From assembly GCA_001970855.1 (NCBI GenBank), contig LSSN01001602.1, forward strand, positions 1-24,133: 24,133 bases of DNA, given 5' to 3'. A program made the position numbers and the translations under genes. Positions 13,524 through 22,080 of this stretch are shown here, in pieces. Under the pieces are notes generated by a model, which searched no databases, had not been told where the DNA came from, and was given only the letters and a program-made list of their open reading frames with translations. Source of the DNA: Smittium culicis (Eukaryota; Kickxellomycota; Harpellomycetes; Harpellales; Legeriomycetaceae). Every line of letters begins with the position of its first letter. The first letter of the stretch is position 1.

Positions 13524-13567
13524 ATTGGCTATTTATTAAGTACCAGCTCTTGCCTAGTTTTTATTGG
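13524..13567 (-). promoter_or_regulatory. Two CCAAT boxes upstream of the small ORF
   Basis: On the minus strand, AGCCAATGGG covers 13524-13528 and GGCCAATAA covers 13563-13567 (core CCAAT positions). In fungi CCAAT is the target of the Hap2/3/5 (NF-Y-like) complex, often at respiratory or housekeeping promoters. Two copies in the right orientation and at a suitable distance support a promoter firing leftward into 13435. Function is inferred; the motif is short and could arise by chance. Confidence 0.35.
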
Positions 13568-14793
13568 CCTATAGCACACATAATCTTGTCTGCAATCCTA
13601 GTAAGAATGTTAAACTATAATTCTCAGCGTGATAAAAATGTTTTGCTACATTTTTCATTGGGTAAGAAAATAGGATCATTATTTACCAAATAAAATAGAG
13701 CTACCCAAACTTTTCCACAGAAACAGTGCATTATTATTTTTTTCCAGATAGACAGCGCCGTATTAGTATTTCTCGTCAGAAGCAATGCTGTGTTATTATT
13801 TCATCAGTAAAATAATGATATTCTTGCTTCAATATTTCTTACAAGATGCATCTACTTTTATTCAAATATGTTTATCTGGTAGAATAATCAATTTTAAACA
13901 TTTGTTATTCTATCAGAACTACCCGATATTTCTGCAATTTAAAAGTAGATAAAAGCCTATTTTTTAATTTTTTTATTACGAAATCTATTGAAAATGATGT
14001 AGATGTAAGTCTAAAAACATTTTTTGACTTGTCGATTCCTAATAAAAACTTCCCATCTTTCTAAAAAGCCAATCATGCACTAAAAAACACCCAAAAAATA
14101 CATATCATACAATATTTATGTCATTATTTAAATTTATTTTGCTCAAATTTGTAATACGGAGAACTATTTCCTGAAAATAAGTTTAGTCTTTTTTCCAGTA
14201 TGCTATTTATTTTACTATCTTCTTAATAGCTGTAGTTTTGTAACACTTATAATTCCAATTTTTTATTTTTCAGGCTTTTATAGAGTTAAGAGTATCTTTT
14301 TATCATCAAAGTTTTCTATCTTTTAACACCTAAAATAGAATAGACACTATGATAACCAAAAAATAAAAAATACTGCGTAAAATGAAGTAGCACTAGTTAA
14401 AATAAGTCCCATTTACAAGAAAATACAATATCACATAAGGGGTATCACATATTCTTAAAATTTGATAAAAAATAACATTGCTTATAATATGATGAATTAA
14501 TGAGACAAAAAATTATAATTAATTAATCCTCCTTGAATAAAGTTGTGTTTATTATGATCAGCTATCTCATAATTTGAATCTATACCGATTAGGGTCAGTA
14601 TAAAATGCATATAATTTTATTAATACCTCCTACTCGATTCTTTACACCACAAGTTTCTAAATATTAACCAATATTATAAAAATCTATAGAAGCATCACCA
14701 AACTTGAAATTATTATATAAAAAAACTGCTATAAGCTTTTTGAATTAAATAGAAAAAAATTCCTTATAGTCCTTATAATTCTCAAGCCATTAT
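13568..14793. other. AT-rich intergenic region with no supported gene
   Basis: I read both strands and found only short frames with frequent stops, A/T tracts and no recognisable RNA gene or repeat boundary. Nothing is annotated here. Confidence 0.5.
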
Positions 14794-15120
14794 TTAATTG
14801 AACGTTTTATTATTGAAGAGCTCAATTAATTTCTCTATTAAATTTTCATAGCTTTCCATGCCATTACTTTCAATGGCTACTAACTGAAATATGTTATCAA
14901 ATAGTTTATCAAGATTATACGACAGTTATTTTTATTACTATTAGTATAATAAATTATAACAAGCTATCATATTGTCTAAATAATATCCTAAATGTCTTCT
15001 AAAATCATTATCAACTAATCTAGTAAGATATTCCTTACATCTATTCTTCATAAATAAATCGCGAATTTATTTCTTCTGCCAAGAAATAGCATCATCAAAT
15101 CTAAAGTAGAATTGGAACTT
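14794..15120 (-). pseudogene. Decayed protein-coding remnant, family unknown
   Basis: Two protein-like blocks lie in the same minus-strand frame. Block 1 (14941-15120) includes RFDDAISWQKK, one in-frame TAA, then RDLFMKNRCKEYLTRLVDND and HLGYYLDNMIACYNLLY. Block 2 (14794-14925) includes LDKLFDNIFQLVAIESNGM and ENLIEKLIELFNN. Between them is a cluster of stops in an AT-rich tract (14926-14940). The residue composition (aromatic-rich, amphipathic, Cys and Trp present) is unlike chance translation of AT-rich DNA. Weaker similar text continues upstream to about 15300 with more stops. All stops are TAA or TAG, but neighbouring genes use these as true terminators, so recoding is not indicated. I cannot name the parent family; it could be a host gene or a transposon-encoded protein. 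Confidence 0.45.
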
Positions 15121-16686
15121 ATAAATTTATATCAGATATACAAGCTAATTCCACCTATATTGTAAACATTAATTCCTAGGTAGATATAATAGTTTCTCAA
15201 TATAATAGCGCTTTTGAAGCTAAATTTTAGTTATAAAATAATTTTTAACATGGGTTTTTAACCTCAAAATAGTAAGAATTTAATTATTTATGATATTGCC
15301 TAAACCTTTTATTTGAAAACTTTTTTTTAATTATGAAACAACTATACTTTGTGAAAATTTTATTGGAAAACTAATATATTAAACAAATTTTAAAATTCAT
15401 AACTAGGATAAAAAATCATCCAAAACTCTGGAGTTTTAAATAATTCACTGATGCACCATAAACCACATGTTGATAACCACTGAACTGGGTGCTTCTAATA
15501 TTTACTCTTGTTTATGTCTTAATAATACAATATACTAGTAAATTATTATAGATAATTTCAGACTAGGGTTCTTCAAAAAATAATAAGTTCTTATTTCATA
15601 CTTTGTGCCGATAGATTCTTTTTTCTCGGAATTTTATTGGCACGATAAAAAAAAAGAAAGTATACCTGATAGATTTCTAGCTATAAACTGGTAATAATAG
15701 CAATAATGTTTTTAATTTTACTTAAAAATTCTAGAGTTTTGTTGCCTGAAATTGCTGATATTAACGAATAATAAACAAAATACACAAAATGGTAACTAAA
15801 AAACTTTACTCCATCTCCAGAAATCTATTAGCCAGTCAAGTGTTCTTAGCAAAGAACTTATTTGAGTACTAAAATGGTTAGACCAATAAATTTATTAATA
15901 ATCATATTCACAACTTTTGTATAAATCCCAGCATTTAATTTCATGTGAAACAAATTATGAAACAAAACTAATAGCTTATCTTTATTTGAATTTTTGTTTT
16001 AAATTGTTCGTGCTAGTTTAATAACTTTTTACACAAAATAATGTTAAATAATAGTAATTTTATTTTTGATTCACAATGCTCAAATAATATTGTAATTTTT
16101 ATATATTCAAGCATATGTTGAAATTCAAAACATATTTTTATAAATGATAAAACATTTTATCGCTTTGAGCGCTCTGGTTAGAGTACATTACAAATAAATT
16201 TTATTATTATGAATTAAAGTATTTATTTCCGTTTCTATTTATTTTAATTTATGTTATATTTTGTACCTTTGCTTCAGAGGAAATGCTGCATAGAGTAAAA
16301 TGGGGGGGGGGTTTGTGAACTTTTAATAGATTTGTATATACATACTTTTAATCGAAGTATATAAATTATAATAAAAGTAAAATTATTTTTTATACAATCC
16401 TATATATTGGTGCGAATACATCAATTATGAAAAAATTTCTAATATTTTTACGCTTTGAAATATATTAGAGGAAGTTTAACCAAATTCAAAATATTGGCTG
16501 ATATTTGAATAAAGGTATTTATTTCCCAAAAAATTATACTAGCAGAAATCCATGTAAAATAATCTTTTTGTATTCTTTTTTATAAATATCATAGGAATGG
16601 ATTCAATAAAACATAATAAATAACTGCATATCCATACTCTAAAATAATTAATAATCACTGAGCAATAGAGAAAAGATAAAAAAATC
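15121..16686. other. AT-rich intergenic region upstream of the PLC-like gene
   Basis: No gene is supported. Items seen: a 39-nt imperfect hairpin at 15605-15643, a 28-codon frame at 15789-15872 (too short to call), and a run of ten G at 16302-16311 that stands out in AT-rich DNA. The last few hundred bases should hold the promoter and leader of the gene starting at 16687, but no clear TATA or CCAAT arrangement can be separated from the AT background. Confidence 0.5.
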
Positions 16687-18411
16687 ATGAATTTTCACAA
16701 GTTTATTAATAACTTAGTTACAAGTACAGTTTGTGTAAAAATATTTTTATTATTTATGATAATAATAATGATCGTAATGCCAAGAGTTGTTATTAGCGAT
16801 TTAATATCCAAAGAAATAGTAAACGGTATAAAAGAGAGAGGAATAGGAGAACTTGAAAATTCTACAACGAAGATAGCAAAGAATATAGAAACTCAAAAAA
16901 AGCATGAAATACTAGGAAATATTAAAGAAGAAAAAACATCTGATAATCTAGAAGGCAAAGCTGTAGGCAAAAAATCTAATAGCAAGAAGAAAAGTTTACT
17001 TTTATCTAAAAAGCAGTGTAATGGATATCAAGAACTTTGTGATAGACAATATGATAAAGTGGCATATGCGTGTACTCACAATTCATTCGCATCAAATAAA
17101 AACAACATTGGTCAAAATCAAAACGCCGATATCGAAACGCAACTAAATGACGGAATACGTGCGTTTATGTTAGATTTTCATTCAAATGGGTCCAAAGATT
17201 TTGGCAAATTGATCAGTGGTGGCTTTGATGTCAAGCCCACTATCAGCAAAATAGCGGGTTTACTCGGAAATAAGCAACCACAGCCACCAAAACCCAATGA
17301 TAAAAGGGGTATTAAAAGAAACAGATTAGATTTTTACAATAAAGAAACTGAAAAAAGTGTGAGAAATGGAAACAAATATGAGTATTATGAATCTAATGGA
17401 ATAAATAAAAGAGATAATTCAAATGTTGAAATACGGCTTTGTCATACATCATGTATAATTTTGGATGGAGGAAGGGTGGAGGATACTTTTAAAAAGTTTC
17501 AAAAATTTCTCGAAAAAAACAAGAATGAAGTTATAACAATACTGATAGAGAATTTTTCTAAATTCAGCGTTGAACAGATGGCTAATAAATTTGTTATTAC
17601 TGGGCTTACCAAGTATATTTTCAATCCAAACAGGTATACTAATGGAACTGAACCGGATCTTATAAATCGAGGTATCTGGCCAACACTAAACAAAATGATT
17701 GAAGACAACAACAGGCTTGTTGTTTTGGCTGACAGAAAAACTGACACCAAATCAGTTCCATGGTACGTAATTATAACATCACCAAGATTATCATATGTTT
17801 ATTAGCTTCCAATATTTGATAATATTTAATGTAGTAATTTATTTACTTTTAAAAATTGAAATATAATCGAAAAAATAATAATAATAATTCAAAAAACGCA
17901 CGGTTTTAGGATTCTAGACCAGAATGCTTATGAATCAGAAACTTCATATGAAGTTCCAAAGGACGGAAAATTCGAATGCACATTTTCACCATCACGAAGA
18001 ACGCCACTTAAAACTCTGAACCATTTTGTATATAAGGAGTTAAATCCGAATCTTGGTAAAATTGAAATTCCATCAAAAGAAACAGCTCCTTCGATAAGCT
18101 CATTTAATAGTATATTTGATCACGCTAAAATGTGCAGTAGTATACTATCGGCGAATCCATCTGATAAACAAATGCTGAACTTCATTGCAGTTGATTTCTA
18201 TGACGAAGGGAAGGATATCAATAACCTAAATGATAGGCCCGGTGTAATTGACGCGGTCGCACGTATAAATGGTGTTCCTACAAAAGATTTGAGGAAATAT
18301 AAAACTTCTAAGGATAAATTAGTAATGGTAATCTCTGGCAATAATAGACATGCGATCACAATCGGTTTCATATTAACAATATCAGTTTTTATTACAGTCT
18401 CAAATATATAG
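16687..18411 (+). CDS. Secreted/GPI-type PLC-like (PI-PLC X-related) phosphodiesterase, two exons
   Basis: Exon 1 is 16687-17762 and exon 2 is 17910-18411. The 147-nt intron starts GTACGT and ends TTTTAG, and it splits a TGG codon (W359), giving 525 aa. The first exon alone would stop falsely at 17805. The N-terminus has a strong hydrophobic segment (about residues 17-37), read as a signal peptide. The PLC-like fold follows: CNGYQELCDR then ACTHNSFA (catalytic-type H131), DGIRAFMLDFH (R158, D163) and RLCHTSC (second His, H253). Exon 2 supplies the family blocks NHFVYKELN and NFIAVDFYDEG. The C-terminus is SGNN then a hydrophobic stretch to the end, which fits a GPI-attachment signal. Between D163 and H253 sits a basic, low-complexity insert of about 80 residues with several KR pairs (possible Kex2-type sites). 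Likely an extracellular or wall-anchored phosphodiesterase of the fungal PLC-like superfamily; the true substrate is unknown. Confidence 0.88.
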
Positions 18412-18649
18412 AATTAATAAAATAAAGTGAAAACAAAAGACAACCCTGTTTGTATTACTCTATGGTATATTTCTAATGATTGATTTATCAAATAAAAGTA
18501 CAGATAAGGATGGCTGTTATAATTGTAAATGTAAGCTTGGTAAAAAAATTAGTATTAAAAAAGCTTTAAAAATACTCTAAATGAAAAAACATCGATATTT
18601 ACAAATATTAGAATGATATAATCTTTGAGAGAGAGAAAATATGAATAAT
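18412..18649. other. Convergent intergenic spacer
   Basis: This 238-nt AT-rich gap separates the stop codons of two convergent genes, the PLC-like gene (plus) and USB1 (minus). It should hold both 3' ends. AATAAAATAAAG just after the PLC stop contains a candidate polyadenylation hexamer. Confidence 0.5.
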
Positions 18650-20050
18650 CTATCTTAAGTTTACTTCAGAGACGATATCGCCGATTTTAATTGAAATGGA
18701 ATCAACTTTTACACTGCTGACATAACCACTTTTTTCATAGCTAACGTTATCTCTTAAAAATTTGATTAGATTTTCATTTTCAACGGTGTGGTTCTGTGTC
18801 CATGCAAAGCTGGTGTGGAAAAGAGGGATCTAAAGGATCAGATAGTGTAAAATATATAAGAAAAGGTAAAATGAAGCAAAATATTTAAAATTAAAAAGCT
18901 TGTGAAAATTAAACCTTGTGAAACTCTGGCAATGAGAAATCTACCATAACTTTGTTAATAAAGTCTAGAGCGGTATTTAGCTATTTTAGAATAAAAAACG
19001 ATATAATATTTTTTTAGATAAAGATTGATAAAAATTGGTAAATATATGGTCTACATGTGATTTTCCATTCAAAACGTTGAGAGCTAAAAAATATCTATTC
19101 GAAGTTTCACTCAAAAGGCCAATTATCCCTCCTATATAAACGTTGAACCTAAATGATTATTTTAAAAATATATATTTAGAGGATAAGGGTGGAGGTATGA
19201 ATAAAAATGTGAATTACTTGTTAATGTTTTTTATTTGAAAAGAGATTTTGTCCATAAAATGATGAATTTGATGATATTTTATGAAGGAAGGTTTCGATAG
19301 ACTAATGTGAGAGTATTGATCTAAATCAGTAGTTTCAGACACTTCAACGAGGCTAGAATTAAAAAGAGAATCTCCAAATAGGTTATTACTATCTTCTATC
19401 GGGGCATCAAAGAGTTCAGTTATGGATCTTTGATCTAGGAATTCTGACTTGAAGTATTTTCTTGTTTTATTCACATATGCTTTAAATATTTCTTTTAAAT
19501 CATCTACGGGAACTGATATTAAAGTTTAAAAATTAAGATTTTCAGTTTCTTTAACTCTATTTTAATTAAACATAACAAACTGTGACAGGGAAGAAATTTT
19601 ATAAGCTCCAAAAAACAATATAATAAAAAAATTTATTAAAGTGCCGATGAAAAATATAGAAACAGCTTACCTTTGATATATATGTGAATAGGCCAATTCC
19701 CTTTAGTTTTTATTGAAGGAAATATCTCTTTATCTATTTTAAAAATGATTATGAAAAGATGAGAATCGATGCTGAGGATCATATGAGAAGGAAAAAAGAG
19801 TTTAATTTAATTCTATCGGATTCAAAAAAAAAATTGTAAATTAAAAATTTATACATGATTTTTCGATTTTTTTATTTGAAGAAGCTTGAGTGGCGTCATA
19901 ATCTGAATGAGAATATCTGGAAGTTTTCGAAAGTTTTTTGAATTGGGTTTTTAGGTATTGGGTATGGCTTTTATTGGTGGATTCGGGCATTATTTTGGGT
20001 TCAGACTCTGAATAGGAGTCCGAGTCGGAGTACTCTACTAGTCTCTTCAT
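18650..20050 (-). CDS. USB1: USB1, U6 snRNA 3'-end phosphodiesterase, six exons
   Basis: Exons on the minus strand: 19855-20050, 19671-19733, 19218-19512, 19055-19148, 18915-18980 and 18650-18829. Introns are 121, 158, 69, 74 and 85 nt, all GT...AG. The total of 894 nt gives 297 aa plus TAG, and every phase closes. USB1 is a 2H-family exonuclease that trims the oligo(U) tail of U6 snRNA and leaves a protected end; it acts in the nucleus. Visible in order: acidic N-terminus LVEYSDSDSYSESEP, like the LVGYSSSGSEDES start of human USB1; KGNWPIHIYIK (the RGNWATHVYV block); first HxS at H155-I-S157 (HISLSKPSFIKYHQI); a FNVYIGG...NRYFLALNV block; and second HxS at H243-T-S245 (FHTSFAW). An insert of roughly 35 residues relative to human lies before the first HxS. 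Start: ATG 20050; the in-frame triplet further upstream at 20068 is TTG. The least certain junction is exon 1/2. Confidence 0.88.
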
Positions 20051-20117
20051 AAATTGAATATATTTCAAGATAAGCTCACATGAGAGTAGTTATCAATTTG
20101 TTAGTTTGGATAATATG

Positions 20118-20306
20118 CTAAATGGTTTTATACAATTTTTGAGGAAAAAGCGATAAAATTTGATCTGTGTAGCTTTGATAAGTAAAATCAGAATTATCAA
20201 AATTATTATTAGCCAATTGGGCTAAAATGATTTGTCTCATTAGCTGGTTAATTGGAGTATAATATACATATTTAATTTCTATTAGTTGTACTTTATTTAT
20301 TAGCAT
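20118..20306 (-). CDS. Possible small ORF upstream of USB1, 62 aa
   Basis: A complete ATG-to-TAG frame ends 67 nt before the USB1 start codon on the same strand. The product begins MLINKVQLIEIKYVYYTPIN and ends SLFPQKLYKTI. No family is recognised. It could be a short independent gene, an upstream ORF in the USB1 leader, or chance. A 46-nt GT-AG candidate intron inside it (starting GTATATTATACT, with CTAAT near the end and a TTTTAG acceptor) would change the downstream frame to a hydrophobic one, so even the reading frame is uncertain. The composition is ordinary for AT-rich DNA. Confidence 0.2.
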   Translation of the reverse strand: MLINKVQLIEIKYVYYTPINQLMRQIILAQLANNNFDNSDFTYQSYTDQILSLFPQKLYKTI

Positions 20307-20605
20307 AAGGTGGATTTTGCCAATTTTGAATAATAATTATATTCACCAATTATTTATAAGAATTAAAGCTAAAACGTAAGTCAAAATTTTATTCTGCTTT
20401 ATTAGAACTATTATATAAAGAAAGATATTATAGATAGACGAATAGTAAAAAACTAATAAAATTCAGATATTTCGAAATAGCCTGCAAAAAAAAATACTCT
20501 ATCACAAAGGAAATGCTTAGATAATTGTAAAATATCTGGAACTCATTGTTTTAGCTCAAGGAATTTGGAAATCAGTTGTACATTTCGATATGGGCGAACT
20601 GTTTC
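20307..20605. other. AT-rich spacer between the USB1 side and the MITE
   Basis: About 300 nt of AT-rich sequence with no supported gene, RNA or repeat. Confidence 0.5.
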
Positions 20606-20923
20606 TTAACCCTTTCCCGCCCAACACTCTATTAAAAATCTATAATTTATTATTCGGTTATGGTTTTATAATCAGCTTATTATTTGCTGTTATTATACAA
20701 AAAACCAATAAAATTTTAAAGTTATCAAATGAAGAATTTTAACTGATCACTTTTTGCTATATTTGAAATATCAAATATATTTTACCGCTCGTGAAAGGAA
20801 TAAAAGCAATAACAACTTATTAGATAATATCAACAACTCATCCAATAAAAAATTGTTTTTATTTGGATTATCTGACTACGATTTTTAAATTTGTTTAAGA
20901 GTGTTGGACCCAGAAAGGGTTAA
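20606..20923. mobile_element. piggyBac-like MITE with TTAA target duplication
   Basis: The element body is 20610-20919 (310 bp). The left end reads CCCTTTCCCG then CCCAACACTCT; the right end read inward on the minus strand is CCCTTTCTGGG then TCCAACACTCT. These terminal inverted repeats are about 21-22 bp and differ at only a few positions near the middle. TTAA lies immediately outside both ends (20606-20609 and 20920-20923). TTAA duplication with CCC...GGG termini is the known signature of piggyBac-superfamily elements. The interior is AT-rich and has no coding capacity, so this is a non-autonomous miniature element that would need a transposase from elsewhere. Confidence 0.8.
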
Positions 20924-21048
20924 TTAAAATTTAAACGTTAAATAAATCAGTTGATTCAAGTTACGGGAGTTATTATATTACTTGGTGATTTGGGAATTAC
21001 AGCGTTTAATACAAAGTTAATTTAGTCTTTGACGACTATTAACTATTA
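20924..21048. other. Short segment between MITE and recombinase stop
   Basis: These 125 nt should include the 3' untranslated end of the DIRS-like element, and possibly its terminal repeat. A small palindrome (TAGTC...GACTA) lies at about 21025-21042. The true element boundary cannot be set without another copy. Confidence 0.35.
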
Positions 21049-22080
21049 TTATACGTCATTGGATGGGGTCATATTAAGTGACTCCAAAGGTAATATCGCT
21101 TGTGTCAGGTTAGTATATGAGGTACGAGACAAGTGATAATAATTATCAAACATCGTGTAACTGCTCCAAAATGCTTGGGTTACTATAGTATCCGAAGAAA
21201 CTCCTGCATTAGCTGCAACTGTTGCTCCAATTGCTCTGGCTTTAGGGATTGGTGTATTTTCTGGTCTTTTAATCAGTTTTGATATACTCTGGATATATCG
21301 TGAAATACTTGAAACTGATAAAGATTTTTCAAAATTCTTTGTGTATCTAAACAGCCGGTTGACAATTACAGAGTTTTCATTGATGTGGGGTGACGAGCTT
21401 AAATTGGTCACCACCTTGGCTTTGTAGACTTTATAAGTTTCAGCTGGACATAGACATGTGTCCTTGTGTGAGCTTATTTCGCATGGTCGTATAATTGGTC
21501 GTCCGCCTCTTTTTTCTTTTGGTAACATAATGACAATTTTTAGAATACCATCGAATATTACTGATTGTTTGTCGTCGATTCTGTGCAAGTCACTGGCTCT
21601 AAGAAACCCACAATTGGCTAGCAACCAACAAGTTTTTGCTGTCAATAAACCAACTTCCAATTGATCAGTTGGACCTAGCTCCATAAAATATTGAATCACT
21701 GGACTGATGTCAATTGTTGGCTTGACAAACGACTTGATGTTTGTCTCCTCTAATGCAATTAAGAACCGTCTCATGCAGTCCTCTTCGCTAATGAACTGTG
21801 GATATTCCGATAGCTGACAAATTGCAAATTTGTAGGCTTTTATAGTGCTAACTGAAAGCTTATCTTTAGTTTATATATCTGCCAGATAATTAACCACGTG
21901 TGCTGCTGCTACCCCCGTTTTTATTTATGTTACTGTATGCCATGCCAAAAACTTTTGTTGGGTCGGGAGGTAGGTTGATCTGCGTTTGACTCTTCGATAG
22001 TTCATTAGAATGAGATCAATGACCTGTTTGGAGATGCCTTGGGCCTCGAAGGTACTCCGCTGATCCTCCACGCCATAAGG
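21049..22080 (-). pseudogene. Tyrosine recombinase (DIRS-type), interrupted
   Basis: Homologous text begins near GISKQVIDLILMNYRRVKRR (about 22040) and ends SNDV-stop at 21049. In the one frame there are two in-frame TAA codons, at 21925-21927 and 21871-21873, so only the part after 21871 is open. The N-terminal SAM-like part is visible (KLSVSTIKAYKFAI). The catalytic part has the first Arg (GFLRASDLHRI), a second Arg (PKARAIGATVAANAG), a WSSYTMF block and the candidate Tyr in FDNYYHLSR. The usual H of the HxxR motif is a Pro in this copy. The enzyme would integrate circular DIRS cDNA. Its first codons overlap the end of pol in another frame, so how it was originally expressed (fusion or separate ORF) is unclear. 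Confidence 0.82.

Noticed and set aside
14794..15300. Possible recoding of TAA/TAG as glutamine (ciliate-like code) to rescue the broken frame
   Set aside because: VPS13 ends in TAA, and the PLC-like gene and USB1 end in TAG at the expected protein ends, so the standard code applies and the frame is better read as decayed.
15789..15872. 28-codon plus-strand frame starting MVTKKLYSISRNLL
   Set aside because: Too short to separate from chance, with no promoter signal or family match.
12928..16686. Search for tRNA, rRNA or snRNA genes in the large gap
   Set aside because: No segment with paired arms plus A and B boxes or other conserved RNA cores was found by eye.
17763..17805. Extension of the PLC-like first exon to the stop at 17803-17805
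   Set aside because: The extension has no family similarity, whereas splicing at GTACGT joins in phase to the conserved second half ending at 18411.
20051..20068. Earlier USB1 start at 20068
   Set aside because: The triplet there is TTG, not ATG; the first in-frame ATG is at 20050 and gives an N-terminus like that of known USB1 proteins.
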